Source: Enterobacter sp. BIGb0383
Lineage (GTDB): Bacteria > Pseudomonadota > Gammaproteobacteria > Enterobacterales > Enterobacteriaceae
Reading direction: 5' to 3'
DNA length: 64,000 bases
Assembly: GCF_003751845.1 (NCBI RefSeq)
Contig: NZ_RJKQ01000004.1
Span: 298,929 to 362,928, forward strand
In this document: positions 29,927 through 40,573 of the stretch, in pieces
Numbering within the stretch: the stretch's first letter is position 1
How the letters are laid out: the number at the start of each line of letters is the position of its first letter
Made by a program: the position numbers and the translations under genes
The notes under the pieces: generated by a model
Told to the model about the DNA's origin: nothing
The model's database searches: none
What the model saw: only the letters and a program-made list of their open reading frames with translations

Positions 29927-30595
29927 ATGATTCGCTTTGAACATGTCAGCAAAGCCTATCTCGGTGGGAGACAAGCGTTGCAGGGTGTCACTTTCCACCT
30001 GCGACAGGGCGAGATGGCGTTTCTGACCGGCCATTCTGGCGCGGGGAAAAGTACCCTGCTCAAGCTGATTTGCGGCATTGAGCGCCCGAGCGACGGCAAA
30101 ATTTGGTTTGGCGGGCACGATATCAGCCGCCTGAAAAACCGCGAAGTGCCGTTCCTGCGTCGGCAGATTGGGATGATCTTTCAGGATCACCATCTGCTGA
30201 TGGATCGCACGGTCTTCGACAACGTGGCGATCCCGCTGATCATTGCGGGCGCCAGCGGGGACGATATTCGTCGCCGCGTCTCGGCTGCGCTGGATAAAGT
30301 CGGGCTGCTCGACAAAGCGAAAAGTTTCCCGATCCAGCTCTCCGGGGGTGAACAGCAGCGCGTGGGTATTGCCCGTGCGGTGGTGAATAAACCGGCGGTG
30401 CTGCTGGCGGATGAACCGACCGGTAACCTGGACGATGCGCTCTCCGAGGGCATTTTGCGCCTGTTTGAAGAGTTTAACCGCGTCGGCGTGACGGTGCTGA
30501 TGGCAACCCACGATATGGGGCTGATTTCGCGTCGTTCGTACCGGATGCTGAGCCTGAGCGACGGGCATTTGCATGGAGGCCTGGCCGGTGAATAA
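29927..30595 (+). CDS. ftsE: Cell-division ABC ATPase FtsE
   Basis: Cytoplasmic ATPase of the FtsEX complex, which links FtsZ at the septum to periplasmic amidase activation through EnvC. The 222-residue protein has Walker [10 protein letters not shown] at 35-43, the signature [14 protein letters not shown] and Walker B VLLADEPT. It follows ftsY by 2 bp and overlaps ftsX by 8 bp, as in E. coli. Confidence 0.97.
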   Translation: MIRFEHVSKAYLGGRQALQGVTFHLRQGEMAFLTGHSGAGKSTLLKLICGIERPSDGKIWFGGHDISRLKNREVPFLRRQIGMIFQDHHLLMDRTVFDNVAIPLIIAGASGDDIRRRVSAALDKVGLLDKAKSFPIQLSGGEQQRVGIARAVVNKPAVLLADEPTGNLDDALSEGILRLFEEFNRVGVTVLMATHDMGLISRRSYRMLSLSDGHLHGGLAGE

Positions 30596-31643
30596 GCGCG
30601 AAGCGATGAACCATATCAAACAGTTCGGCAGCCGGTTTGACCGGATGCGTAAATCTGTCGGCGGCGACAGCAATCGTAATACGCCGAAGCGCGGCAATAA
30701 GCCGTCTTCAAATGCCGGCTCCCGGAAAACCAACGTCTTTAACGAACAGGTGCGCTACGCCTGGCAGGGCGCACTGCAGGATCTGAAAAGCAAACCCTTT
30801 GCCACCTTCCTGACGGTGATGGTGATTGCTATCTCCCTGACCCTGCCGAGCGTCTGCTATATGGTTTACAAAAACGTTAACCAGGCAGCCTCTCAGTATT
30901 ATCCTTCCCCGCAGATCACCGTCTACCTCGATAAGGCGCTGGACGACGACGCGGCGGCACGGGTGGTCGGGCAGCTACAGGCGGAATCGGGCGTGGATAA
31001 GGTTAACTATCTTTCGCGCGACGAGGCGCTGGGCGAGTTCCGTAACTGGTCCGGGTTTGGTGGCGCGCTGGATATGCTGGAAGAGAACCCGCTACCTGCG
31101 GTCGCGGTGGTGGTGCCGAAGATCGACTTCCAGGGGACGCAGGAGCTGAACACCCTGCGCGATCGTATCTCGCAGGTTCAGGGCATTGACGAAGTGCGCA
31201 TGGACGACAGCTGGTTTGCCCGACTGGCGGCGCTGACCGGGCTGGTTGGCCGCGTGTCGGCGATGATCGGCGTGCTGATGATTGCTGCCGTCTTCCTGGT
31301 TATTGGTAACAGCGTGCGTCTGAGTATCTTTGCCCGTCGCGATACCATCAATGTACAGAAGCTGATTGGCGCGACCGACGGCTTTATCCTGCGCCCGTTC
31401 CTCTACGGCGGCGCGCTGCTCGGCTTTTCCGGGGCATTTTTGTCGCTGATCCTGTCCGAGATTCTGGTGATGCGTCTCTCCTCGGCGGTGACCGAGGTGG
31501 CGAAGGTGTTCGGCACCCAGTTCGAGCTGAGCGGCCTGTCGTTTGACGAGTGCCTGCTTCTGTTGCTGCTGTGCTCAATGATCGGCTGGATCGCCGCCTG
31601 GCTGGCCACCGTTCAACATTTACGTCACTTTACCCCTGACTAA
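30588..31643 (+). CDS. ftsX: Cell-division membrane protein FtsX
   Basis: Inner-membrane partner of FtsE. The 351-residue product (E. coli 352) has a basic cytoplasmic N-tail to about residue 65, four membrane segments (about 70-90 and three in the C-terminal half), and a large periplasmic loop that recruits EnvC. I chose GTG 30588 ([14 protein letters not shown]), which aligns with the E. coli start and overlaps the ftsE stop in GTGAATAA. The gene ends upstream of a hairpin in the rpoH promoter region. Confidence 0.95.
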   Translation: MNKREAMNHIKQFGSRFDRMRKSVGGDSNRNTPKRGNKPSSNAGSRKTNVFNEQVRYAWQGALQDLKSKPFATFLTVMVIAISLTLPSVCYMVYKNVNQAASQYYPSPQITVYLDKALDDDAAARVVGQLQAESGVDKVNYLSRDEALGEFRNWSGFGGALDMLEENPLPAVAVVVPKIDFQGTQELNTLRDRISQVQGIDEVRMDDSWFARLAALTGLVGRVSAMIGVLMIAAVFLVIGNSVRLSIFARRDTINVQKLIGATDGFILRPFLYGGALLGFSGAFLSLILSEILVMRLSSAVTEVAKVFGTQFELSGLSFDECLLLLLLCSMIGWIAAWLATVQHLRHFTPD

Positions 31644-31660
31644 AAAATCTCTGTTATAAT

Positions 31661-31695
31661 CATCCCCTGCCACGAGTTCCCTCCGGCAGGGGATG
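31661..31695 (+). terminator. Hairpin after ftsX
   Basis: Arms CATCCCCTGCC (31661-31671) and GGCAGGGGATG (31685-31695), 11 perfect pairs with a 13-nt loop. No T tract follows, so it may attenuate rather than end ftsYEX transcription. TATAAT at 31655-31660 just before it could be the -10 of an upstream rpoH promoter. Confidence 0.55.
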
Positions 31696-31771
31696 AGAAA
31701 CCTGGTGTTGACCCCTTCCATCCTCCTGACTGTGTCACATTTTGTGCGTAATCTATTCACACAGTTGCATT

Positions 31772-31799
31772 GAACTTGTGGATAAAATCACTGTCTGAT
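31772..31799 (+). promoter_or_regulatory. Sigma-E promoter of rpoH with embedded DnaA box
   Basis: GAACTT (31772-31777), a 16-bp spacer and TCTGAT (31794-31799) match the sigma-E consensus and the E. coli rpoH P3 promoter. Inside it, TGTGGATAA (31777-31785) is a perfect DnaA box on the minus strand; DnaA represses this promoter in E. coli. The start would be near 31806, with a leader of about 95 nt. Confidence 0.88.
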
Positions 31800-31899
31800 A
31801 CAAAAGTGGATGCTATTCTCGTCGCTTATACGTTCTGGCATGTTAGTTGCCTGATGGGGACTGACCGCCGCCAGAAAGAAGTAATTTGAGAGGATTTGA

Positions 31900-32754
31900 A
31901 TGACCAAAGAAATGCAAAATTTAGCCTTAGCCCCTGTCGGTAACCTGGAATCCTATATCCGGGCCGCCAACTCATGGCCGATGTTATCGGCTGATGAAGA
32001 GCGGGAGCTTGCTGAACAGCTGCATTACCAGGGCTCGCTGGAAGCAGCTAAAACGCTGATCCTGTCCCACCTGCGCTTTGTTGTTCATATTGCTCGTAAC
32101 TATTCGGGCTATGGCCTGCCGCAGGCGGATCTGATTCAGGAAGGCAATATCGGCCTGATGAAAGCCGTACGCCGTTTCAACCCGGAAGTGGGTGTCCGTC
32201 TGGTCTCCTTCGCGGTGCACTGGATCAAAGCGGAAATTCACGAATACGTGCTGCGCAACTGGCGTATCGTCAAGGTTGCCACCACCAAAGCACAGCGTAA
32301 GCTGTTCTTTAACCTGCGCAAAGCCAAGCAGCGTCTGGGCTGGTTCAACCAGGATGAAGTGGAAATGGTTGCCCGCGAGCTGGGCGTGTCCAGCAAAGAC
32401 GTGCGTGAAATGGAATCGCGTATGGCCGCGCAGGATATGACCTTCGACATGTCGTCTGACGATGAGTCCGACAGCCAGCCGATGGCCCCGGTGCTCTATC
32501 TGCAGGATAAGTCCTCTAACTTTGCCGACAGCATTGAAGATGACAACTGGGACGAGCAGGCGGCAAACAAACTGACCCACGCGATGAGCGGTCTGGACGA
32601 GCGTAGCCAGGCGATTATCCGCGCCCGCTGGCTGGACGAAGACAACAAGTCCACCCTGCAGGAACTGGCCGATCGCTACGGCGTGTCCGCCGAGCGCGTG
32701 CGCCAGCTCGAAAAGAACGCCATGAAAAAACTGCGCGCCGCCATCGAGGCGTAA
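31900..32754 (+). CDS. rpoH: RNA polymerase heat-shock sigma factor 32
   Basis: Sigma-32, which directs transcription of chaperones and proteases on heat shock. The 284-residue product (E. coli 284) shows region 2 ([20 protein letters not shown] and then [13 protein letters not shown]), the RpoH box [12 protein letters not shown] at about 132-143, and region 4 with the [19 protein letters not shown]. The start has GAGAGGATTTGA upstream. By analogy with E. coli, the 5' coding region and leader fold into an RNA thermosensor. It has its own sigma-E promoter and lies after ftsX. Confidence 0.98.
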   Translation: MTKEMQNLALAPVGNLESYIRAANSWPMLSADEERELAEQLHYQGSLEAAKTLILSHLRFVVHIARNYSGYGLPQADLIQEGNIGLMKAVRRFNPEVGVRLVSFAVHWIKAEIHEYVLRNWRIVKVATTKAQRKLFFNLRKAKQRLGWFNQDEVEMVARELGVSSKDVREMESRMAAQDMTFDMSSDDESDSQPMAPVLYLQDKSSNFADSIEDDNWDEQAANKLTHAMSGLDERSQAIIRARWLDEDNKSTLQELADRYGVSAERVRQLEKNAMKKLRAAIEA

Positions 32755-32764
32755 GCGCAAGATT

Positions 32765-32790
32765 AACCGGTAGCCGCCGCGCTACCGGTT
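32765..32790 (+). terminator. Terminator hairpin after rpoH
   Basis: Arms AACCGGTAGC (32765-32774) and GCTACCGGTT (32781-32790) around CGCCGC, 10 bp after the rpoH stop. The T tract is poor and displaced, so the stem is certain but the efficiency is not. Confidence 0.7.
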
Positions 32791-32959
32791 CTCCATTCCC
32801 CCGTTTTTAAACTCCCCACAGTTATGCCTTCTGGCAGGACCGCGTTGTCATATCTCTTTCTTTTTCACCTCCGTTCCTTGCGGCAGGAAAACGACCCCGC
32901 TGCTATGCTCAAAGTGGCTGGAGATCAGCGCGTAACGATCCAATGACGGGGAGTGCAGG

Positions 32960-34225
32960 GTGAAGAATAACGAATTAAATCAACGGCGCCTGCAGGCAAC
33001 GCCGCGGGGTATCGGGGTGATGTGCGGGTTCTATGCTCAGCGGGCGGAAAATGCCACCCTGTGGGATGTGGAAGGGAATGAAGTCATCGATTTTGCCGCC
33101 GGGATCGCCGTGCTCAATACCGGACATCGCCATCCGCGGGTGGTTGCGGCGGTGGAGCAGCAGCTGCAGGCGTTTACCCATACCGCATACCAAATCGTGC
33201 CCTATGAGAGCTATATCGCGCTGGCTGAACGCATTAACCAGCGCGTGCCGATCTCCGGCCCGGCGAAAACCGCCTTTTTCTCTACCGGCGCGGAAGCGGT
33301 GGAAAACGCGGTGAAAATTGCCCGGACCTTCACCCGTCGGCCCGGGATCATCACCTTCGGCGGCGGTTTTCATGGCCGTACCTTTATGACCATGGCCCTG
33401 ACCGGCAAAGTGGTCCCCTACAAGGTGGGCTTCGGCCCATTCCCCGGCTCGATTTTTCATGCTCAGTACCCGAACGCATTGCACGGGGTCAGTACCGAAG
33501 AGGCCCTGAAAAGCCTCGACCGTATTTTTAAAGCCGATATCGCGCCGGATCAGGTGGCCGCTATTCTGCTGGAACCGGTACAGGGTGAGGGCGGTTTCAA
33601 CGTGGCGCCCGACGACTTTATTCAGGGCCTGCGGCAGCTGTGTGATACCCACGGCATCCTGCTGATTGCCGACGAAGTCCAGAGCGGGTTTGCCCGTACC
33701 GGCAAGCTATTCGCGATGGAACACTACGCCAGCAAAGCGGATCTGATCACCATGGCGAAAAGCCTGGCCGGAGGGCTGCCGCTTTCGGCCGTCGCGGGTC
33801 GCGCAGACGTGATGGATGCGCCTGCACCCGGCGGGCTGGGCGGGACCTATGCCGGTAATCCGCTGGCGATGGCTGCGGCCCACGCCGTGCTGGATGTCAT
33901 TGACGAAGAGCACCTGTGCGCACGCGCTGACACGCTGGGGCAGGAGCTGGTTGAGGTGCTGACCCGGGCGCGGACAGGCTGCCCGTATCTCGCTGAGATT
34001 CGTGCGCAGGGGTCGATGGTGGCGGTGGAGTTTAACGATCCGCAGAGCGGAGAACCTTGCGCGGAGTTCACCCGTCGGGTACAGGATGCTGCCCTGCGTG
34101 AAGGGCTGCTTCTGCTGAGCTGCGGGGTCTACGGCAACGTTATCCGCTTCCTCTATCCGCTGACCATTCCTGACGCCCAGTTCCGTAAAGCGCTGGAGAT
34201 TATCGCCCGTTCGCTAAGTCACTGA
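32960..34225 (+). CDS. 4-aminobutyrate aminotransferase (GabT/PuuE-like)
   Basis: PLP-dependent class III aminotransferase of 421 residues, very like E. coli PuuE and GabT, which convert 4-aminobutyrate and 2-oxoglutarate to succinate semialdehyde and glutamate. The PLP lysine is Lys267 in TMAKSLAGG; the [15 protein letters not shown] phosphate-binding region and [11 protein letters not shown] are intact. I chose GTG 32960 with GGGGAG 6 nt before it. No succinate-semialdehyde dehydrogenase, permease or regulator is adjacent, so it stands alone between rpoH and livJ, where K-12 has no such gene. Preferred substrate (GABA against another omega-amino acid) is uncertain. Confidence 0.9.
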   Translation: MKNNELNQRRLQATPRGIGVMCGFYAQRAENATLWDVEGNEVIDFAAGIAVLNTGHRHPRVVAAVEQQLQAFTHTAYQIVPYESYIALAERINQRVPISGPAKTAFFSTGAEAVENAVKIARTFTRRPGIITFGGGFHGRTFMTMALTGKVVPYKVGFGPFPGSIFHAQYPNALHGVSTEEALKSLDRIFKADIAPDQVAAILLEPVQGEGGFNVAPDDFIQGLRQLCDTHGILLIADEVQSGFARTGKLFAMEHYASKADLITMAKSLAGGLPLSAVAGRADVMDAPAPGGLGGTYAGNPLAMAAAHAVLDVIDEEHLCARADTLGQELVEVLTRARTGCPYLAEIRAQGSMVAVEFNDPQSGEPCAEFTRRVQDAALREGLLLLSCGVYGNVIRFLYPLTIPDAQFRKALEIIARSLSH

Positions 34226-34268
34226 TGGCGAAAATTGTTGTTCCAAATTCCGAAAAATGGGGTATGTT

Positions 34269-34288
34269 TTAGCAGAGTATGCTGCTAA
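34269..34288 (+). promoter_or_regulatory. Leader hairpin before livJ
   Basis: Arms TTAGCAG (34269-34275) and CTGCTAA (34282-34288) around AGTATG, about 120 bp before the livJ start. The same hairpin occurs in the E. coli livJ leader as I recall it. Role unknown; Lrp regulates livJ in E. coli. Confidence 0.5.
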
Positions 34289-34409
34289 GGCACGGGCGGC
34301 ATCCCGGTTTACAACTATCATATGCTTCTCTTATGGCTGTAAGCAAAATAATGTGTCACACAAAAACATCACAACAAATGCAATCACCATAACAATGGGG
34401 AACCTCAGG

Positions 34410-35513
34410 ATGAAAATGAAGGGTAAAGCGTTACTGGCAGGATGTATCGCGCTGGCGATGAGCAACATGGCACTTGCTGAAGATATCAAAGTGGCCGTGG
34501 TCGGTGCGATGTCCGGTCCGGTTGCGCAGTATGGCGATCAGGAGTTTACCGGGGCTGAGCAGGCGATTGCCGACATTAATGCCAAAGGCGGTATTAAGGG
34601 CAATAAGCTGGTCGCGGTGAAATATGACGACGCCTGTGACCCGAAACAGGCGGTCGCGGTTGCTAACAAAGTGGTTAACGACGGCATCAAATATGTAATC
34701 GGCCACCTCTGCTCCTCTTCGACTCAGCCTGCGTCTGATATCTATGAAGACGAAGGCATTCTGATGATCACGCCGGCGGCAACCGCGCCCGAGCTGACCG
34801 CTCGCGGCTATGAGCTGGTGCTGCGCACCACCGGTCTGGACTCCGACCAGGGCCCGACCGCAGCGAAATACATTCTGGACAGCGTGAAGCCGAAGCGTAT
34901 CGCGGTGATCCATGACAAACAGCAGTACGGCGAAGGTCTGGCCCGTGCGGTGCAGGAAGGCCTGAAAAAAGGCGGCGCCGACGTGGTGTTCTTTGACGGT
35001 ATCACCGCCGGTGAGAAAGACTTCTCCACCCTGGTTGCCCGTCTGAAGAAAGACAATATCGACTTCGTCTACTACGGCGGTTACCACCCGGAGATGGGGC
35101 AGATCCTGCGCCAGTCCCGTGCGGCCGGTCTGACAACCAAATTTATGGGGCCGGAAGGCGTGGCTAACGTTTCCCTGTCTAACATCGCAGGTGAGTCAGC
35201 GGAAGGGATGCTGGTCACCAAGCCGAAGAACTACGACCAGGTGCCGGCGAACAAACCGATTGTGGATGCCATCAAGGCGAAGAAACAGGATCCGAGCGGC
35301 GCGTTCGTGTGGACCACCTATGCCGCGCTGCAGTCTCTGCAGGCAGGCCTGGAGCAGTCAGCTGAACCGGCTGAAATCGCTAAATACCTGAAAGCCAACT
35401 CCGTCGAAACGGTAATGGGCCCGCTCTCCTGGGATGAGAAAGGCGACCTGAAAGGCTTCGAGTTTGGCGTGTTTACCTGGCATGCTGACGGCACCGCGAC
35501 CGACGCGAAGTAA
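34410..35513 (+). CDS. livJ: Leucine/isoleucine/valine-binding periplasmic protein
   Basis: Periplasmic receptor of the LIV-I ABC importer, shared with LivHMGF. The 367-residue precursor equals E. coli LivJ in length. Signal peptide residues 1-23 end NMALA before [15 protein letters not shown] chose ATG 34410 ([11 protein letters not shown]); a second ATG at 34416 is possible but shorter than the E. coli protein. It is closely similar to LivK encoded 2 kb downstream, showing the known duplication. panZ on the opposite strand separates the two. Confidence 0.96.
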   Translation: MKMKGKALLAGCIALAMSNMALAEDIKVAVVGAMSGPVAQYGDQEFTGAEQAIADINAKGGIKGNKLVAVKYDDACDPKQAVAVANKVVNDGIKYVIGHLCSSSTQPASDIYEDEGILMITPAATAPELTARGYELVLRTTGLDSDQGPTAAKYILDSVKPKRIAVIHDKQQYGEGLARAVQEGLKKGGADVVFFDGITAGEKDFSTLVARLKKDNIDFVYYGGYHPEMGQILRQSRAAGLTTKFMGPEGVANVSLSNIAGESAEGMLVTKPKNYDQVPANKPIVDAIKAKKQDPSGAFVWTTYAALQSLQAGLEQSAEPAEIAKYLKANSVETVMGPLSWDEKGDLKGFEFGVFTWHADGTATDAK

Positions 35514-35567
35514 TTTCGTTTCGCGCGTTGTATAACAGGGGCGGACCGGCAGTGATGCCGTCCGCCC

Positions 35568-35960
35568 TTATTGATCCAGCCGTTTTTTCCAGCCGCCCGA
35601 CTGCTGCGTAAAGCCGAGCGCCTGCATAAACGCGTTCATCGCGTCATAGTCTTCAACGCCAATATCGGTCATCCACCAGGTGGTGATGTCCGGGTTATCG
35701 CGTATCAACTCTTCCAGCAAATATTGCCCGACGCCGCGACGGCGGGTGATCTCCCGCACGCGTAATGAGTCCAGCGCCCCGTGGCCGAAGCTAAGGGTGA
35801 CGCGAACCGCGCCGAGCAGGCGTTCGTTAAAACGGGCGGCGTAAATGCGGTAGATGTCATCGACATCAAACGAGGCGGGAGAATACTCCGGCCATATTTT
35901 CCCCAGATCGATATGATCCTGCTCGCTAAAGTTTTCCAGACGGATAATGGTCAGTTTCAT
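35568..35960 (-). CDS. panZ: PanD maturation and regulation factor PanZ (PanM)
   Basis: GNAT-fold protein that binds acetyl-CoA and triggers the self-cleavage of pro-PanD, giving active aspartate decarboxylase for beta-alanine and pantothenate synthesis. The 130-residue product (E. coli 127) has the acetyl-CoA-binding loop RVREITRRRGVGQYLLEE. I chose ATG 35960 (MKLTIIRLENFSEQD), identical in position to E. coli; a longer frame to 36044 lacks homology. It lies between livJ and livK as in K-12. Confidence 0.94.
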   Translation of the reverse strand: MKLTIIRLENFSEQDHIDLGKIWPEYSPASFDVDDIYRIYAARFNERLLGAVRVTLSFGHGALDSLRVREITRRRGVGQYLLEELIRDNPDITTWWMTDIGVEDYDAMNAFMQALGFTQQSGGWKKRLDQ

Positions 35961-36431
35961 TGACGGCCCAGTCCATTTCACAATGATGACAGAAAGTGTA
36001 CCCGCTTTCGGCGATGGGTGACGCCTCTTTTCAGGTCGTTTCATTAGGGGATTAATTGTGCTAGCGACGCTGGCGTAGTTTTAAACGTCACGGATCGAAA
36101 AGCAGGCAGAATTTTCCCCTAAAAGGTAGCGTTTTATTCCGTTCTTTGTACCGTTATTTTATGCTGTATCCCGGACTTTTTTTGTTTATCTTCGACGTAA
36201 TACAGAATATTATCTGTGCTTAATTGGCTGAAATATAGGGGTTTTAGTCTGGTTTTTGGCAAAAAACTACGCTAAACCATTAATGACGCTGGTAAAAATA
36301 GCGTTGTGCATTAAAAGTACAGAATGCTTTTTAACCATAATAAAACAAAATATCTACACAACGAGGCCGCGTGGTTTTCCGCAGTGGCCCGTGACGTGCA
36401 GAAACGACATCACGAATGGGGATTTCACAGT
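35961..36431 (+). promoter_or_regulatory. 471-bp region upstream of livK
   Basis: A long AT-rich stretch between divergent panZ and livK. It presumably carries the livKHMGF promoter and leader, Lrp-controlled in E. coli. I see no clean -35/-10 pair, no strong hairpin and no extra gene. An in-frame ATG at 36324 could extend livK, but that part has no homology. Confidence 0.5.
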
Positions 36432-37541
36432 ATGAAAAGGAACGCGAAAGCAGTAATCGCGGGGATGGTTGCATTGGCGATTTCCCACGCGGCGATGGCG
36501 GACGATATTAAGGTGGCTATCGTTGGGGCAATGTCCGGTCCGGTTGCTCAATGGGGCGATATGGAGTTTAACGGCGCTCGCCAGGCGATTAAGGACATTA
36601 ATGCCGCCGGTGGTATTAAAGGCGACAAGCTGGTCGGCGTTGAATATGACGATGCCTGCGACCCGAAACAGGCGGTTGCCGTTGCCAACAAAATCATTAA
36701 TGACGGTATTCAGTACGTAATCGGCCACCTGTGCTCTTCTTCCACGCAGCCCGCTTCCGATATCTATGAAGACGAAGGCATTCTGATGATCACTCCGGGT
36801 GCGACTAACCCGGAACTGACCCAGCGCGGCTATCAGCACATTATGCGTACCGCGGGCCTTGACTCCTCCCAGGGACCCACGGCGGCGAAGTACATCGTGG
36901 AAAAAGTGAAGCCGCAGCGCGTTGCTATTATTCACGACAAACAGCAGTACGGTGAAGGCCTGGCGCGTTCCGTGCAGACCGGACTGAAAGCGGTCGGCGC
37001 TAACGTGGTGTTCTTTGACGGCATCACCGCCGGTGAGAAAGATTTCTCCGCCCTGATTGCCCGCCTGCAGAAAGAGAATATCGACTTTGTTTACTACGGC
37101 GGCTACTACCCGGAAATGGGGCAGATGCTGCGTCAGGCGCGTGCAACCGGCCTGAAAACCCAGTTTATGGGACCGGAAGGCGTGGGTAACGCCTCTCTGT
37201 CCAATATCGCGGGCGACGCGGGCGAAGGCCTGCTGGTGACCATGCCAAAACGCTATGACCAGGACCCGGCCAATAGCGCTATCGTGGCAGCCCTGAAAGC
37301 AGAGAAAAAAGATCCGAGCGGCCCGTATGTGTGGATCACCTATGCCGCAATGCAGTCTCTGGCCACCGCACTTGAGCGTGTCGACAGCCGTGAGCCGCTG
37401 GACCTGGTAAAAGATTTAAAAGCGCACGGCGCGAAAACCGTGATTGGGCCGCTGAACTGGGATGAAAAAGGCGATCTGAAAGGATTTGAATTCGGTGTCT
37501 TCCAGTGGCACGCCGACGGTTCGTCAAGCGTAGCAAAATAA
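36432..37541 (+). CDS. livK: Leucine-specific binding protein
   Basis: Periplasmic receptor of the leucine-specific system. The 369-residue precursor equals E. coli LivK in length. Signal peptide 1-23 ([20 protein letters not shown], then AMA) is cleaved before [14 protein letters not shown]. First gene of the livKHMGF operon; a strong hairpin follows, as expected where the receptor must be made in excess over the membrane parts. Similar to LivJ along its whole length. Confidence 0.96.
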   Translation: MKRNAKAVIAGMVALAISHAAMADDIKVAIVGAMSGPVAQWGDMEFNGARQAIKDINAAGGIKGDKLVGVEYDDACDPKQAVAVANKIINDGIQYVIGHLCSSSTQPASDIYEDEGILMITPGATNPELTQRGYQHIMRTAGLDSSQGPTAAKYIVEKVKPQRVAIIHDKQQYGEGLARSVQTGLKAVGANVVFFDGITAGEKDFSALIARLQKENIDFVYYGGYYPEMGQMLRQARATGLKTQFMGPEGVGNASLSNIAGDAGEGLLVTMPKRYDQDPANSAIVAALKAEKKDPSGPYVWITYAAMQSLATALERVDSREPLDLVKDLKAHGAKTVIGPLNWDEKGDLKGFEFGVFQWHADGSSSVAK

Positions 37542-37564
37542 GGTCGACGCAAACTGTTATCTCG

Positions 37565-37589
37565 CTGCTCAGGCTTCGGGCCTGAGCAG
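37565..37589 (+). terminator. Intercistronic hairpin between livK and livH
   Basis: Arms CTGCTCAGGC (37565-37574) and GCCTGAGCAG (37580-37589) around TTCGG, 23 bp after livK and 18 bp before livH. No T tract, so it probably stabilises or processes the livK mRNA 3' end rather than ending transcription fully. Confidence 0.7.
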
Positions 37590-37607
37590 ATTGCGAAAGG
37601 TTATTTT

Positions 37608-38534
37608 ATGTCAGAGCAGTTTCTCTATTTTTTGCAGCAGATGTTTAACGGCGTAACGCTGGGAAGCACCTATGCGCTGATCGCCATCGGCTACACCATG
37701 GTGTACGGCATTATCGGCATGATCAACTTCGCCCACGGCGAGGTCTATATGATCGGCAGCTATGTCTCCTTTATGATCATCGCCGCGCTAATGATGATGG
37801 GTATCGACACCAGCTGGCTGCTGGTCGGTGCCGGCTTCGTCGGGGCGATTATTATTGCCAGTACCTACGGCTGGAGCATCGAACGGGTGGCCTACCGACC
37901 GGTGCGTAGCTCCAAGCGCCTGATTGCGCTGATTTCGGCAATCGGGATGTCCATCTTCCTGCAGAACTACGTCAGCCTGACAGAAGGTTCGCGTGATATC
38001 GCCCTGCCGAGCCTGTTTAACGGCCAGTGGGTGGTCGGCAGCAGTGAAAACTTCTCCGCCTCGATTACCACCATGCAGCTGGTTATCTGGGTCGTGACCT
38101 TCCTGGCGATGCTGGCTCTGACGCTGTTTATCCGCTACTCCCGTATGGGACGCGCCTGCCGCGCCTGTGCGGAAGACCTGAAAATGGCCAGCCTGCTCGG
38201 CATCAACACCGACCGCGTGATTTCACTGACCTTTGTGATTGGTGCCGCAATGGCAGCGGTTGCCGGGGTGCTGCTCGGCCAGTTCTACGGCGTGATTAGC
38301 CCCTATATCGGCTTTATGGCCGGGATGAAAGCCTTTACCGCAGCGGTACTGGGCGGCATCGGCAGTATCCCTGGCGCGATGATTGGCGGCCTGATCCTCG
38401 GCGTTGCCGAAGCGCTGACCTCCGCTTACTTAAGCACAGAGTATAAGGACGTGGTGTCGTTTGCCCTGCTGATTGGCGTGCTGCTGGTGATGCCGACCGG
38501 TATCCTGGGCCGTCCGGAGGTAGAGAAAGTATGA
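37608..38534 (+). CDS. livH: Branched-chain amino acid ABC permease LivH
   Basis: Inner-membrane permease half of LIV-I/LS, 308 residues as in E. coli. It has about eight hydrophobic segments and the family stretch [20 protein letters not shown], then [11 protein letters not shown], at the N-terminus. The ABC coupling loop is in [15 protein letters not shown]. Stop overlaps the livM start by 4 bp (ATGA type), indicating translational coupling. Confidence 0.97.
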   Translation: MSEQFLYFLQQMFNGVTLGSTYALIAIGYTMVYGIIGMINFAHGEVYMIGSYVSFMIIAALMMMGIDTSWLLVGAGFVGAIIIASTYGWSIERVAYRPVRSSKRLIALISAIGMSIFLQNYVSLTEGSRDIALPSLFNGQWVVGSSENFSASITTMQLVIWVVTFLAMLALTLFIRYSRMGRACRACAEDLKMASLLGINTDRVISLTFVIGAAMAAVAGVLLGQFYGVISPYIGFMAGMKAFTAAVLGGIGSIPGAMIGGLILGVAEALTSAYLSTEYKDVVSFALLIGVLLVMPTGILGRPEVEKV

Positions 38535-39808
38535 AACCGATGCATTTTGCGATGGCGCTGCTCTCTGCGGCGATCTTCTTCGTACTGGCGGGCGTCTTTA
38601 TGGGCGTCCAGCTGCAGCTGGACGGCACTAAACTGGTGGTGGGTTCGGCGACCGATATCCGCTGGCAGTGGGTCTTTGTCGGCACCGCAGTGGTCTTCTT
38701 CTTCCAGCTGCTACGTCCTCTGTTCCAGAAAACCCTCAAGAACGTCTCCGGGCCGAAATTCGTTCTGCCCGCTATTGATGGCTCGACGGTTAAGCAGAAG
38801 CTGTTTCTGATTGCGCTGCTGGTGATTGCCGTCGCCTGGCCGTTTATGGTGTCGCGCGGGACGGTGGATATCGCCACACTGACGATGATTTATATCATCC
38901 TCGGCCTCGGTCTGAACGTGGTGGTAGGGCTCTCTGGCCTGCTGGTGCTGGGCTACGGCGGCTTCTATGCCATCGGTGCCTATACCTTTGCCCTGCTGAA
39001 TAACTACTACGGTCTTGGCTTCTGGACCTGCCTGCCGCTGGCCGGGCTGGTATCGGCGGCGGCCGGATTCCTGCTGGGCTTCCCGGTGCTGCGTCTGCGC
39101 GGCGACTATCTGGCGATTGTGACGCTGGGCTTCGGCGAGATCGTGCGTATCCTGCTGCTGAACAATACCGAGGTGACCGGCGGCCCGAACGGTATCAGCC
39201 AGATCCCGAAACCGACCCTGTTTGGTCTGGAGTTCAGCCGTACCGCTCGCGAAGGCGGCTGGGATACCTTCAGCAACTTCTTTAACGTCAAGTACGATCC
39301 CAGCGACCGTGTCGTGTTCCTCTATCTGGTGGCGCTGCTGCTGGTTGTGCTGACCCTGTTCGTGATTAACCGTCTCCTGCGTATGCCGCTGGGTCGGGCG
39401 TGGGAAGCCCTGCGTGAAGATGAGATCGCCTGTCGTTCGCTGGGCCTCAGCCCGACGCGTATCAAGCTGACCGCCTTTACCATCAGCGCCGCCTTTGCCG
39501 GTTTTGCCGGGACGCTGTTTGCTGCCCGTCAGGGCTTTGTCAGCCCGGAATCCTTCACCTTCGCCGAATCTGCCTTTGTGCTGGCGATTGTGGTGCTGGG
39601 CGGTATGGGCTCGCAGTTCGCGGTGATTCTGGCGGCAGTATTGCTGGTGGTATCGCGTGAGCTGATGCGCGACTTCAATGAGTACAGCATGCTGATGCTG
39701 GGTGGTCTGATGGTGCTGATGATGATCTGGCGTCCGCAGGGTCTGCTGCCGATGACCCGTCCGCAGCTGAAGCTGAAGGCCGGGCAAGCAAAAGGAGAGC
39801 AGGCATGA
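38531..39808 (+). CDS. livM: Branched-chain amino acid ABC permease LivM
   Basis: Second inner-membrane permease subunit, 425 residues (E. coli 425), pairing with LivH. The N-terminal 100 residues form an extra membrane domain; the conserved core starts [20 protein letters not shown], and the coupling loop is [15 protein letters not shown]. Overlaps livH and livG by 4 bp each. Confidence 0.97.
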   Translation: MKPMHFAMALLSAAIFFVLAGVFMGVQLQLDGTKLVVGSATDIRWQWVFVGTAVVFFFQLLRPLFQKTLKNVSGPKFVLPAIDGSTVKQKLFLIALLVIAVAWPFMVSRGTVDIATLTMIYIILGLGLNVVVGLSGLLVLGYGGFYAIGAYTFALLNNYYGLGFWTCLPLAGLVSAAAGFLLGFPVLRLRGDYLAIVTLGFGEIVRILLLNNTEVTGGPNGISQIPKPTLFGLEFSRTAREGGWDTFSNFFNVKYDPSDRVVFLYLVALLLVVLTLFVINRLLRMPLGRAWEALREDEIACRSLGLSPTRIKLTAFTISAAFAGFAGTLFAARQGFVSPESFTFAESAFVLAIVVLGGMGSQFAVILAAVLLVVSRELMRDFNEYSMLMLGGLMVLMMIWRPQGLLPMTRPQLKLKAGQAKGEQA

Positions 39809-40572
39809 GCCAGCCATTATTATCCGTCAGCGGCCTGATGATGCGCTTTGGCGGCCTGCTGGCCGTCAATAACGTCTCTCTGGAGCTGCGTGCGCAGGAG
39901 ATTGTTTCCCTGATTGGCCCTAACGGCGCCGGGAAAACCACGGTATTTAACTGCCTGACCGGCTTCTATAAGCCGACCGGCGGCACCATTATGCTGCGTG
40001 ACCAGCACCTGGAAGGGCTGCCGGGGCAGCAGATTGCCCGTATGGGCGTGGTGCGTACCTTCCAGCACGTGCGTCTGTTCCGCGAAATGACGGTGATTGA
40101 GAACCTGCTGGTGGCGCAACACCAGCATCTGAAAACCGGCGTCTTCTCCGGCCTGCTAAAGACCCCGGCGTTTCGTCGGGCGCAGGATGAAGCCCTCGAC
40201 AGAGCCGCGACCTGGCTGGACCGTATTGGTTTGTTAGCGCACGCTAACCGTCAGGCCAGCAATCTGGCTTATGGTGACCAGCGTCGTCTGGAGATCGTTC
40301 GCTGTATGGTGACCCAGCCGGAAATCCTGATGCTCGATGAACCGGCTGCGGGCCTGAACCCGAAAGAGACCAAAGAGTTGGACGAGCTGATTGTTGAGCT
40401 GCGTGACCACCACAACACCTCTATCCTGCTGATTGAGCACGATATGAAGCTGGTGATGGGCATTTCCGACCGCATTTATGTGGTCAATCAGGGAACGCCG
40501 CTGGCCAACGGTACGCCGGAAGAGATTCGTAATAACCCGGATGTGATCCGCGCGTATCTGGGCGAGGCATAA
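39805..40572 (+). CDS. livG: Branched-chain amino acid ABC ATPase LivG
   Basis: ATPase subunit of LIV-I/LS, 255 residues. Walker [10 protein letters not shown], signature [14 protein letters not shown] (the YG variant usual in LivG) and Walker [14 protein letters not shown], followed by the switch histidine in [11 protein letters not shown]. One base separates its stop from livF. Confidence 0.97.
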   Translation: MSQPLLSVSGLMMRFGGLLAVNNVSLELRAQEIVSLIGPNGAGKTTVFNCLTGFYKPTGGTIMLRDQHLEGLPGQQIARMGVVRTFQHVRLFREMTVIENLLVAQHQHLKTGVFSGLLKTPAFRRAQDEALDRAATWLDRIGLLAHANRQASNLAYGDQRRLEIVRCMVTQPEILMLDEPAAGLNPKETKELDELIVELRDHHNTSILLIEHDMKLVMGISDRIYVVNQGTPLANGTPEEIRNNPDVIRAYLGEA

Positions 40573-40573
40573 G

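Noticed and set aside
37564-37590. The livK-livH stem as a full intrinsic terminator
   Set aside because: No T tract follows and the operon continues with overlapping genes; it is kept as an intercistronic hairpin.
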